NCBI GenBank assembly: GCA_035559775.1 | Contig: DATMAU010000013.1 | Span: 7,732 to 71,731, forward strand | DNA from: AG1 sp035559775 | Lineage (GTDB): Archaea > Thermoproteota > Thermoprotei_A > Sulfolobales > AG1 | Length of the DNA stretch: 64,000 bases | Direction: 5' to 3' | Shown: one piece after another, positions 42,137 through 50,079 of the stretch | Position numbering within the stretch: position 1 is the first letter of the stretch | Layout of the letters: every line of letters begins with the position of its first letter | The notes under the pieces: model-generated | The model's input: the letters and a program-made list of their open reading frames with translations, nothing else | The model's database searches: none | What the model was told of the DNA's origin: nothing | Made by a program: the position numbers and the translations under genes

Positions 42137-42847
42137 ATGCTCAGGATCACCGGATGCCCGACTACAGAGGCTATAGGGGAGCTTGTATTAGAGCCTGGAG
42201 GATCTATAGCTATAATAGGGCCGAACGGTTCTGGAAAAACCTCTCTCCTAAGGTTCGTGGCCCTTGGAAGGGCTCCCCATCCTATAGATATGTGTAAGGT
42301 CTATGTTGGTTCAGAGATCCTTGATAGCAGGGATCCTAGTGTGAGGGCTAGGCTGGGGATACACTATATACCAAGCGAGAGACTAGTATTCCCCGAACTG
42401 ACTGTCGAGGAGAATATAAAGCTAGGCATGGTTGCGGGGAATGTCCCGCGGAGTGAGAGGAAAAAGATCCTCGAGGAGATGTATACCCTTCTCCCCATAA
42501 TGGCTCAGAGGAGGAACCAGCTTGCAGGAACGCTGAGTGGTGGTGAGCAGAAAATCCTATCAATAGCAAGGGCTCTCTCGGCAAGAGCCAGGATCCTTTT
42601 GATCGACGAGCCCTCGGCAGGGCTTGCACCAAAGGCTATAGATATTATCTATGATCTTTTCAAGAAGCTGAGATCCAGGGGAGTCTCTATGATCATAGCT
42701 GAGCAGAGCATCGTGCCTCTTGTTAGAAACCAAGATGCTGTTGATACTGTCTATGTAACGCATAACAGGAGGCTCCTTGCTGCTTATAAACCAAAAGATC
42801 TCCTTGGGATCGATGTGATCAGAAGCTATTTTGGACTAAGGGGGTAG
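42137..42847 (+). CDS. livF: Branched-chain amino-acid-type ABC transporter ATPase LivF
   Basis: A 236-residue ATPase with Walker A GPNGSGKTS, signature TLSGGEQKILSIARALS and Walker B ILLIDEPSAGLAP. All catalytic elements are intact, in contrast to its LivG neighbour. The N-terminus is about 10 residues shorter than usual (RITGCPTTEAIGELVLEPGG). It starts 12 bases after livG. Confidence 0.9.
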   Translation: MLRITGCPTTEAIGELVLEPGGSIAIIGPNGSGKTSLLRFVALGRAPHPIDMCKVYVGSEILDSRDPSVRARLGIHYIPSERLVFPELTVEENIKLGMVAGNVPRSERKKILEEMYTLLPIMAQRRNQLAGTLSGGEQKILSIARALSARARILLIDEPSAGLAPKAIDIIYDLFKKLRSRGVSMIIAEQSIVPLVRNQDAVDTVYVTHNRRLLAAYKPKDLLGIDVIRSYFGLRG

Positions 42848-42987
42848 TGGGTAGGGTTGCAGGCTTATATGATCCTCGCTATTTTTCCGGGTCATATTCG
42901 ATATACGGGGTGCATATCTAGAGAGGTTGGAGAGGTGAATATAGGGCTCTACCTATACAAAAGACATCTTTGCTCTATGAGGAGGAG

Positions 42988-44004
42988 ATGCCCGGTATGA
43001 TAAGTATGATAAGATTTATAAGGATTAATGGGGCACTGGGTATTCGTATATCTGGAGAGGCTTTCGATACTGTATCACAGATCCTAAGGACATCTCTGCC
43101 CGGGGTCTTGGTGGTGCTCGTGCTACTGATCCTTGGTCTCTTACTCCCCGCAGGCTTTATGGCTACTATAAGGAATATACTTGTATATATATGTCTATCC
43201 ATACCGTGGGTGCTTTTCTTCTCACTCGGTTACCCCTCGTTTGCTACTGGTGCTTTCTATGGTGTTGGTGCTTATATCTTTGTCTACTCATTGCTATACG
43301 GATTCGGACCCTTAGCAGGGATCGTGGTTTCGGTTCTCGTAGCAGTTGCTGTTGCAGCTGCTATAGGTTATGTGACTTTGAGGCTTGCCGGGCTCTTCTT
43401 TTTCTTCGCTACTCTAGCTATTCTTGAAGCTCTCAGGCAGGTTTTGCTATATATAGAGATCAATTTCACAGGCCATGTGGGAAAGATCGTGCCTATTATT
43501 ATAAGCGACCAGTTATCCCTTCTCCTTCTATCAGTGTTATCCATAGCTAATGTGCTCATATACTCCTATATGAGGGTTACGAGGCATAGGATCTATATGT
43601 CTGTGGTGAGGAGCGATAAGATCTTAGCTGTTAGTCATGGGCTCAGCCCCTATAGATACTCCCTAGGGATCTTCATCCTCACCTCAGCTCTCCAATCGAT
43701 CTGTGGAAGTGTCTCGGCTCTCTACCTATTATATATAGATCCTAACAATACTCTGAACCCGTTGATATCGCTGCTAACACTCATAATAGGCCTTGTTGGG
43801 GGTTCTGGCAATACCCTTGGCCCGATATTGTCATCGATAATAGTGGTATCTCTCTATGAATATACATCAAGGATCGCCTCCTATCTAAACTTAGTGATAA
43901 TAGGGGTGGTTGTCATGGTCTTTGTTCTCTATCTGAGAACAAGTATCTCGGACCTGCTTGACAAATACCTATCAAAGATCCCAAGGGGATCCTCTAGATC
44001 CTAG
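42988..44004 (+). CDS. livM: Branched-chain amino-acid-type ABC transporter permease LivM
   Basis: A 338-residue permease: the LivM motif FFSLGYPSFATGAFYGVGAY, the middle KLAGL-type helix LAGLFFFFATLAILEALRQV, SDKILAVSHGLSPYRYSLGI as the coupling loop and LLTLIIGLVGGSGNTLGPIL near the end. It pairs with LivH. The preceding 140-base gap after livF suggests that it may have its own promoter or leader (TATTTTTCCGGG region). ATG 42988 follows GAGGAG; ATG 42997 is also possible. Its stop overlaps the convergent HTH gene by 4 bases. Confidence 0.9.
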   Translation: MPGMISMIRFIRINGALGIRISGEAFDTVSQILRTSLPGVLVVLVLLILGLLLPAGFMATIRNILVYICLSIPWVLFFSLGYPSFATGAFYGVGAYIFVYSLLYGFGPLAGIVVSVLVAVAVAAAIGYVTLRLAGLFFFFATLAILEALRQVLLYIEINFTGHVGKIVPIIISDQLSLLLLSVLSIANVLIYSYMRVTRHRIYMSVVRSDKILAVSHGLSPYRYSLGIFILTSALQSICGSVSALYLLYIDPNNTLNPLISLLTLIIGLVGGSGNTLGPILSSIIVVSLYEYTSRIASYLNLVIIGVVVMVFVLYLRTSISDLLDKYLSKIPRGSSRS

Positions 44005-44672
44005 GGCAGCAGGATCGATCTTCTTCTGAGATAGCTAGCCACGAGCTTCTTCTCAGCCCTCCTAATATGGTAGAGAAATGTTGCAGGACTTATACCCAGA
44101 GCCTTAGCAACATTCTTAGCCCTAGCCCTCCTAGGGTAGTCTAGATAGCCAGAGATATATGCCTGGATAAGCGCTCTATCCTCATAATGTGAGAGCAAGG
44201 GATACGGGTCTGCGAAATACCTTGGCTCAGGCTCTGTTGCGTGGAACCTGAGCAGATTACCCATAACCTCGATATTGTCTCTGAGAAGCCCTATACTCTC
44301 CTTCCTAGCCCTTGCTAGTAAGAATCTCCATCTCTCAATACCGTCAACTATCTCGAGGCTGATAGTTACTCCGCCATATCTCTTCACAAGATCTGCTACA
44401 GTGCCGCTCCTAGCGCTTGTGAACTCTACCAGGGCTATGTTCTTCGAGAGGCTATGGATCTTGATACCCAGTATATTTTTGTGCAATCTAAATGAGCCTA
44501 GAAAGGTTCTGAGATCCTCGCCCGCGAACACTGAGACAGCTTTATAAACATCACCGCTATAGCTAAAATCCTGCTGCAGGTTCTTCACAAAAACATCCTT
44601 GGATCCCGTGCCCTCGGTCCAGCACCCGGAATGGCTTAGCTCGAGATACACTACGTAGCTCCTATAGCCCAT
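44001..44672 (-). CDS. HTH_10 (bacterio-opsin activator-like) transcription regulator
   Basis: A 223-residue protein. The C-terminal 60 residues (ALIQAYISGYLDYPRRARAK, then NVAKALGISPATFLYHIRRA) form the HTH_10 DNA-binding domain of archaeal Bat-type regulators. The N-terminal 150 residues form a sensor region resembling the repeated ferredoxin-like domain found before HTH_10 in crenarchaea, with two cysteines only (HSGCWTEG). It converges on livM with a 4-base overlap. The target is unknown; the liv operon is the nearest candidate. Confidence 0.8.
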   Translation of the reverse strand: MGYRSYVVYLELSHSGCWTEGTGSKDVFVKNLQQDFSYSGDVYKAVSVFAGEDLRTFLGSFRLHKNILGIKIHSLSKNIALVEFTSARSGTVADLVKRYGGVTISLEIVDGIERWRFLLARARKESIGLLRDNIEVMGNLLRFHATEPEPRYFADPYPLLSHYEDRALIQAYISGYLDYPRRARAKNVAKALGISPATFLYHIRRAEKKLVASYLRRRSILLP

Positions 44673-44818
44673 GGGCTCTCATACCACTATATAGTTAAAT
44701 ATTCAGAAATATATAGCTAGATAGTGTTGCATTTTTATACTGGGTGTTTTATACTATTATTTAAACTCTATAGAAGATAGACCATATATTGCTTTCACCG
44801 GCAGAAGGATCTCTATCC

Positions 44819-44938
44819 CTATGGACTCCCAGTCTCCTCGCTCCAATTAACAGTCTTCTTTAGCTTATCTATTTTCCCTTTCAGCTCGCGAAGCACTCTG
44901 ATCGATATGGCTACGCTCGCCTCTTCTACTGTATACAA
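44819..44938 (-). pseudogene. VapB-like antitoxin N-terminal remnant
   Basis: From a TTG at 44938 the frame reads EEASVAISIRVLRELKGKID then KLKKTVNWSEE and stops after 39 codons. Crenarchaeal VapB antitoxins share exactly this pattern (vsVRv-rELkeKi--l-----nWse-Ir) but continue another 35-40 residues and are followed by a VapC PIN toxin. Neither is present here, so this is an orphan, truncated antitoxin. It sits in a 385-base gap between the HTH_10 gene and the flavoprotein gene. The rest of the gap holds only A/T-rich promoter-like sequence next to the HTH_10 start. Confidence 0.5.
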
Positions 44939-45058
44939 TATATGTCTGGATTGATGATCGCTCTACATGTGATCTTTCTTAACACTACATTATAATAGCT
45001 ATACTGTATGACGGGATCTGAGGTAGGGCTGAGATCCTTTCGCAGCTCTAGTTCGGGT

Positions 45059-46036
45059 TTATGACAGGATTGAGAGCAGTGTTTTCACCGCCTTTATAGG
45101 GTTTCTCGATATCATTATGAATAGTGTTTTCACCGAGAGGTTCTCCTCTACGTAGTCCTTGAGGATGCTGTTGTTTGCGAGCTCTGCTATAGATCCGTTT
45201 CTCTCAATACTTCTCATAGCTATTCTGAGGAGCTTTTTCTGGAACTCTATCTGTGATATTATCCTGGATATAGCTCTTCTATAGCTATTGAGGGGGTCTC
45301 TAGATCCTAGAGAGGCTACCAAAGCCTGTGAGGATAGTATAGCAGGCCTTATACCCTCTCCTGTTAGTGGGTATACCAGTCCTGCAGCCTCGCCGACTCT
45401 ATAGACTCCCTCTCCTCCCAGGTCTATCACAGGATCTACTGTTAAGGGGGCTCCCCTTACATCGATTATCTCGCCCCCGCCCAGCCAGCTCGATATAAAG
45501 CTATGTATTAGTGGGAGGGGGTTTTTAACATCTATGAATCCGCCTCCAACGTTGAGATCCTCACCGTGTGGGAATACCCAGTAGAAGCCTGGTGCTCCCC
45601 TCCTATATATGAAGTAAACAGCCTCGGGATCTATTCTCTTCCTCGGGCTCTTTAGATAGGCTCTGGCTACTGTTATTTTCAAGCCCTTGCTTGAATAGGG
45701 CCCTCTAGCATCTATAACGATCCTTTCTCCGTCCCTCTCAACCTCGCTGGCTATGGGTATTCTCTCCCTCAGGGAGGAGATCCAGGAGCTTTTGTCAACA
45801 ATATACCAGTAGGGCTTTCTATAGCTGACCTCCCCTATAGATCTATCCTCGTGGTGGAACTCAAACCTCCTGATCTTGTTGAGAACAAACCTATTCTCAA
45901 TAAAAGGCGTGTCTACGGGCACGGCTTCTCCGCATGCTTTAAAATACCTCTTACCCAGATCCCTCACTACAACCTCTTTTCTAAGGGATAGGGCTGCTGC
46001 TACCCCAGCCGGTCCCAGCCCGAGTATCTCGATCAA
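45059..46036 (-). CDS. FAD-dependent geranylgeranyl-reductase family oxidoreductase
   Basis: A 325-residue flavoprotein. The dinucleotide loop is ILGLGPAGVAAALSL; FKACGEAVP contains the conserved cysteine-glycine of the GGR family; the middle has GFYWVFPHGEDLNVGGGFI, and VYRVGEAAGLVYPLTGEGIR is the FAD-binding C-terminal motif. GGRs saturate the isoprenoid chains of archaeal lipids; other members act in electron transfer. It lacks the C-terminal extra cysteines seen in some homologues. The neighbours do not define the substrate. Confidence 0.8.
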   Translation of the reverse strand: MIEILGLGPAGVAAALSLRKEVVVRDLGKRYFKACGEAVPVDTPFIENRFVLNKIRRFEFHHEDRSIGEVSYRKPYWYIVDKSSWISSLRERIPIASEVERDGERIVIDARGPYSSKGLKITVARAYLKSPRKRIDPEAVYFIYRRGAPGFYWVFPHGEDLNVGGGFIDVKNPLPLIHSFISSWLGGGEIIDVRGAPLTVDPVIDLGGEGVYRVGEAAGLVYPLTGEGIRPAILSSQALVASLGSRDPLNSYRRAISRIISQIEFQKKLLRIAMRSIERNGSIAELANNSILKDYVEENLSVKTLFIMISRNPIKAVKTLLSILS

Positions 46037-46074
46037 GCTCTGACCACTAATGATAATCCTAACAGGTTATTATC

Positions 46075-46432
46075 AAGCCGTAACCAGCTGTTTCAAATTT
46101 CATGAGGGTCTATATGGATTGATATTAAATCCATGGCTCTGCAATAATGGAACATTATATAAGCCCTGCTATTCTATGGGATGCCGCCCAACAATGAGGG
46201 TGGGGATAGAGACTCGAGTGGGCGGGTTAAAGGCAAAGAGATCCAGGATGTGGGGGTTTCCCCACAGTAATGAACCGGAGCAATGCTATGAGGGGGAGCT
46301 GTGGGCTGGGGTCACCCTGAATGGGTGGAGGCCAATGATAAGGGCTCCGATGAAAGGGGCCCTGAGGCCTATGAAGCCAAGGGAGGAGCGGTTGATATCG
46401 CTTGATATCAACCGCTATGAAGCCCGAACCCC
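46075..46432 (+). mobile_element. Family A element (IS200/IS605-like, non-autonomous), forward copy
   Basis: A 358-base element in the plus orientation. It starts AAGCCGTAACCAGCTG, with ACATTATATAAGCC at about 46151-46164, then AACAATGAGGGTGGGG, GTGGGGGTTTCCCCAC and AAAGGGGCCCTGAGGCCTAT, and ends with the perfect 12-bp hairpin GCGGTTGATATC-GCTT-GATATCAACCGC (46388-46415) and TATGAAGCCCGAACCCC. Its end lies inside the 3' end of the SDR gene, to which it contributes codons. One frame through the element gives ALRPMKPREERLI, shared by all copies and possibly the tail of an ancestral TnpB. Confidence 0.8.
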
Positions 46433-47352
46433 ATGCTTTCCATCTCGATCTCTAGGATCCATTTTACCATCTCCTCAACACCTTTTCTAAGCATTCTCCT
46501 CGGTTTATAGCCTGTAAGCATCACCATCTTATCGCATGAGAAGGTCTTGTTTAGGAATGGGAAGTGTTTTCTAAGATCCCTCGGGGCTGCCATTCTTGCA
46601 AGCCACAGTGGCACGGGGATCTTTATAGACCTCGCTCCACAGGCTTGTGAGATCGCTTCTACAAAGTCGCTTAACCAGTAAGGTTCGCACTCTGTTGCGA
46701 AGAAATACTCCCTATCGAGCTCTAGGGCTTTGACAAGGATCTCTGAGAGCTCCCCAACCTCTATAGCCGAAACCCTAGCCCTTATCAGGGGCGCGATCCC
46801 TCTTCTAATTGTCCTGAGGAGTGTAACCCACTCTGGGTGGGCATTATAGGCTCCATAGACTAGCACGGGTCTAACAATAACCCAGCTCTTTATCCTACTA
46901 GCTATTATTCTCTCAGCCTCGGCCTTGCTCTCATCAAAAACCCCTCTCGGCTCTATCCCTACTAGGTGTTTCTCCTCCTCATAGATCACGTTACCCTTAG
47001 CCCCTACTATGGTTGCAGCAGATATGTGGATCAGCTTATAGTCGCTATAACTCTCCAAAGCCTTGCAGAGCCTCTCAGCGAAAACCAGGTTGGCATCGAT
47101 AATCTCCCTCTCGCTCCCAAAATACTCGCCGACCAGGTTATATATAGCGTTGGGCTTGATAGATAGGATCGGATCCCTCGGATCCCTATACATAATGAGA
47201 GACGCGTATCTACCAACTATGGAGGCTAGCCTCTCCTTATACCCACTCGAAACCCCCCTATGGGCTACATAAACCTCATAACCCTTCTCAGAGAGTCTCT
47301 TAGCAAGGTTAGAGCCTATAAAACCAAGCCCACCAAAGATAAGTACTCTCAT
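46408..47352 (-). CDS. Extended SDR family NAD(P)-binding epimerase-like protein
   Basis: A 314-residue extended SDR. RVLIFGGLGFIGSNLAKRL is the nucleotide-binding GGxGFIG loop; LIHISAATIVGA and VIVRPVLVYGAY are conserved strands. The active-site YxxxK is changed to FDESK, so the catalytic tyrosine is missing, as in atypical (NDUFA9-like) SDRs. The last six codons (FGLHSG) and the TGA stop come from the adjoining family A element, so the original C-terminus was altered. ATG 47352 is one codon inside a GTG at 47355. Confidence 0.8.
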   Translation of the reverse strand: MRVLIFGGLGFIGSNLAKRLSEKGYEVYVAHRGVSSGYKERLASIVGRYASLIMYRDPRDPILSIKPNAIYNLVGEYFGSEREIIDANLVFAERLCKALESYSDYKLIHISAATIVGAKGNVIYEEEKHLVGIEPRGVFDESKAEAERIIASRIKSWVIVRPVLVYGAYNAHPEWVTLLRTIRRGIAPLIRARVSAIEVGELSEILVKALELDREYFFATECEPYWLSDFVEAISQACGARSIKIPVPLWLARMAAPRDLRKHFPFLNKTFSCDKMVMLTGYKPRRMLRKGVEEMVKWILEIEMESMGFGLHSG

Positions 47353-47426
47353 CACAAAACCCTAGAATCTTACCCTTACGCCAGGAAAAACGAGCAAGAT
47401 CCAATATCCCGGCGTATCTTGATAAG

Positions 47427-47441
47427 GTTTACATAATAAAG
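47427..47441 (+). promoter_or_regulatory. Upstream partial operator copy
   Basis: GTTTACATAATAAAG matches 12 of 15 bases of the palindrome at 47510-47524 and lies 83 bases before it, between the divergent SDR and DoxX genes. It is immediately followed by GTATATAATC, a TATA-like box. A second site at this spacing would suit cooperative repressor or activator binding. Confidence 0.4.
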
Positions 47442-47509
47442 TATATAATCAAAGATCTAGTCTTGATTCTAAAGATCTTCGTGATAATACGCTGTATGTT
47501 TATAAGTTG

Positions 47510-47524
47510 GTTTACATAGTAAAC
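47510..47524 (+). promoter_or_regulatory. Palindromic operator at the DoxX promoter
   Basis: GTTTAC-ATA-GTAAAC is a perfect 6+6 inverted repeat. It lies directly after the TATA box TTTATAAG (about 47498-47505) and covers the predicted transcription start (about 47525), 13 bases before the ATG at 47537. A dimeric regulator bound here would block initiation. Confidence 0.55.
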
Positions 47525-47536
47525 TATAGTGATAAC

Positions 47537-48025
47537 ATGGTAGACGTATTAGAGTTCGTGTTCCCTCCACCTGTGGGTGGGTTAAGCATTTCTATAGGGG
47601 TATTGATTATAAGAGTTTTTGTAGGGATCCTCTTCATAGTCCATGGAGCACCAAAGATTATGGGGCCTTTTAGGAAACCTATGAGGGATGGTATGAGACA
47701 GATAGGAATACCTGGGACGCTCTTCGACTTGGTAGGACTATTAGAGTTTCTAGGAGGCATAGCCCTTATCATAGGCTTTCTAACCAGGATCGCTTCAGCA
47801 TTGCTCGCGATCGAGATGCTCTCAACAACGATTCTATATATAACTAGCACAGCCCTTAAATCACTGCCCCGAGGCTTTGCCGAGCCCATGTTTAAAGCTA
47901 CCAAGGGCTATATGTTTGGTTGGGAGCTAGATACAGTGCTCCTAGCATCCTGCGCAGCTTTAGCCATCATAGGTTCTGGGGTTTTCTCGATAGACAGTTT
48001 TGTTTATCAGCTTTTGCGTAGCTGA
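47537..48025 (+). CDS. DoxX family membrane protein
   Basis: A 162-residue protein with four membrane helices. GVLIIRVFVGILFIVHGAPK and FDLVGLLEFLGGIALIIGFL followed by TRIASALLAIEML are the DoxX/DoxD-like signature. In Acidianus DoxD/DoxA form thiosulfate:quinone oxidoreductase; many DoxX relatives have other or unknown roles, and no DoxA gene is adjacent. ATG 47537 lies downstream of the operator; an upstream TTG at 47507 would place the operator inside the gene and is less likely. Confidence 0.75.
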   Translation: MVDVLEFVFPPPVGGLSISIGVLIIRVFVGILFIVHGAPKIMGPFRKPMRDGMRQIGIPGTLFDLVGLLEFLGGIALIIGFLTRIASALLAIEMLSTTILYITSTALKSLPRGFAEPMFKATKGYMFGWELDTVLLASCAALAIIGSGVFSIDSFVYQLLRS

Positions 48026-48303
48026 GTTGATGATAGAGCTATTGTGGGATGGATTACTTTTTTATCCACTACTAATTAGGAATTAGGTTATAATCTCCGG
48101 GACTATGGTGTTGTTATTTAATCTCAGATATTTAGTTTCTGTAAAGCTGATTTTTCTATGACGATCCTGGATTGTTGTGGGAGTTTGTTTCAGACAGTTC
48201 TGGTCATGATCTCTCTGTTCAGTGGTTCGATAGAGAGTCCTATCTAGTTAGGCTTTACAGCTGCGTATATCGTATATTAACTAACTTCTAGGAGACGGTA
48301 GCT
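48026..48303. other. Intergenic region between convergent genes
   Basis: This 278-base region separates the DoxX gene from the pilus membrane-protein gene, both ending here. It is A/T-rich with T-runs such as TTACTTTTTTATCC near 48055 that could terminate DoxX transcription. I see no gene or element. Confidence 0.4.
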
Positions 48304-50052
48304 CTATGGTGGGAGGAATAGCTGTGTAAAGATCCAGGTTATGAGTGTAGCTATAGTCACTAGTATCGTTGCGTGTTTGAATCCTTCTCCCATCGATAAC
48401 CCCGAGATCTTTCCTGCCACTATACCCATTATCCATGAGTTTGTTATCGATGCTAGGCTTGCTGCTAGGTTTATCTTGTGGATTGTTATCACATCTATCC
48501 TGCTCCCACCAGTTGGGATTGGCTGGGATATTACTAGTGAGAGATACACTGTGCTTGTTATCACGAAGAGCATTGCGCCTATATATGGCATGAGCACATA
48601 GATCCTTAGGCCTGTTTTGAGTCTCTCATAAGCCTCCGAGATCGATGCTGTGTATCTAGCCAGGGTGTAGAAGATCTCCGGACTTCCTCCCCCAACCTTC
48701 ACAGCGTCCACAGCGAACCTGAAGCAGACTCTCGCAAGCCAGCTCCTAACACCATGGAGGCTTCTTCTAACAGCATCCTCTATATCTACCCCCATCTCTA
48801 TAGATGCTGCGAGCCTCCTCACAACTGGGTTTAATGGCCCGTAGTCTCTTTTAGAGGCTTCTACAAAGGATCTCTCTGGTGAGAGGCCCGTCTTTCTCAG
48901 ATCGCTAACGTTCTCGATATAGAGGGCGACAGACCTCTCAATAGCCCTGAGACCCTTGGTCGCCTTTCTATAGACGAGCCACGTGGGTGTCGATACTGTT
49001 AGCAACGCTACAGCCACACCGAGCACCTGTCCCAGGACTGTTTGTTTCGTGTAAATCCCTGAGAATACCTGATAGCCACCTGTAACTAGGATCACGGTGA
49101 GATAGAATAAAGGCGATATGGCTGTTGCGAGGAGAGCTACATAGGTTACCTCCCTAAAACTCAGCGCCCACTTCGGCTGGATCGTGTGGGCTGCGTAGAT
49201 TATAGCTGCTGAGAGTAGTGGTAGGATTGCAAAGTTGAATATGAGCAGGATCGCGGGGTCAAAGCCCCCACCAATAGATCCTCCGGCCTGGACTCCTCCT
49301 GCTGATGTGAATAGTATGAGGAGTCCCAGGCCTCCTACTATGCTTATAAGCATATATATCTCTATATATACCCCTAGCCTCTGGATCATCTGTCTTATCA
49401 TCTCCCCCTGTCTTCTGAAGAAGTCCTCAACCCTTGCCTCTAGGTATCTCACCACATCTCCCCCTGTCCTGAGGGTCATCACGTATCCTAGCACAAAGTC
49501 TCTGAACATCTGCGAGGGATGGTAGGATGAGATCTCTTCTAGAGCGGCTATAGGGTCTCTTCCGAAAAGCCCTATTCTTCTAAAGAAGTCCTGTGCCTCG
49601 AGTCTAATGCCTCTGAAGAGATATGTTCTTCTAAAGGCCTCCATAGCCCTTGATATTGGGACCCCGCCTCTAGCCATTATAGATACGTATGATGCGAAGA
49701 ACGGTAGTTCCGACTCGATCAGGTTCTTCCTCCTACTCCTAGCAATAACAGGGTAGGCTATGAATGCGGTGAAAACAATAACTGGTAGAAGTATCCCCGC
49801 AAGGATCATTGTGACGAGCGCTACGATGCTTAGCCTCACCACAAGCGCTATGCTCAGGATAGCGATCCCTATGAGGAGCGACATGATCGTGTACCCAACA
49901 GCCCTCGCACCATAGACCAGTGGGTGGGTTCTTATCATTGCCGAAGATATAGCTCTATCCAGCTCGAAGGTTCTCATAACTCTTAAACCGATTCTATCGA
50001 ATAGTAGGATGAAGACTCGATCAAGATCATACACGATCCTCGGTCCAGCCAT
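48304..50052 (-). CDS. Type IV pilus assembly membrane protein (TadC/ArlJ-like)
   Basis: A 582-residue protein with two type II secretion F domains. The first (ESELPFFASYVSIMARGGVP then SRAMEAFRR) and the second (VSDLRKTGLSPERSFVEASK) each precede membrane helices; nine or so hydrophobic segments are visible. It is the platform protein on which the ATPase acts when pilin subunits are added. It lies 27 bases downstream of the ATPase gene in the same transcript. Length fits archaeal pilus (rather than archaellum) platform proteins. Archaellum genes are not found nearby, so a type IV pilus is more likely. Confidence 0.87.
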   Translation of the reverse strand: MAGPRIVYDLDRVFILLFDRIGLRVMRTFELDRAISSAMIRTHPLVYGARAVGYTIMSLLIGIAILSIALVVRLSIVALVTMILAGILLPVIVFTAFIAYPVIARSRRKNLIESELPFFASYVSIMARGGVPISRAMEAFRRTYLFRGIRLEAQDFFRRIGLFGRDPIAALEEISSYHPSQMFRDFVLGYVMTLRTGGDVVRYLEARVEDFFRRQGEMIRQMIQRLGVYIEIYMLISIVGGLGLLILFTSAGGVQAGGSIGGGFDPAILLIFNFAILPLLSAAIIYAAHTIQPKWALSFREVTYVALLATAISPLFYLTVILVTGGYQVFSGIYTKQTVLGQVLGVAVALLTVSTPTWLVYRKATKGLRAIERSVALYIENVSDLRKTGLSPERSFVEASKRDYGPLNPVVRRLAASIEMGVDIEDAVRRSLHGVRSWLARVCFRFAVDAVKVGGGSPEIFYTLARYTASISEAYERLKTGLRIYVLMPYIGAMLFVITSTVYLSLVISQPIPTGGSRIDVITIHKINLAASLASITNSWIMGIVAGKISGLSMGEGFKHATILVTIATLITWIFTQLFLPP

Positions 50053-50079
50053 CAGGATCCCCCACGCTTATCCTAGATC

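Noticed and set aside
44950..45030. TTGATGATCG ... CTGAG arrangement resembling a C/D box sRNA
   Set aside because: The C box lacks the needed purine before TGATGA, the internal C'/D' boxes are not clear and the spacing is too long for a single archaeal guide.
47507..47536. TTG at 47507 as start of the DoxX gene
   Set aside because: It would place the start upstream of the predicted transcription start and the operator inside the coding sequence; the ATG at 47537 matches the DoxX N-terminus.
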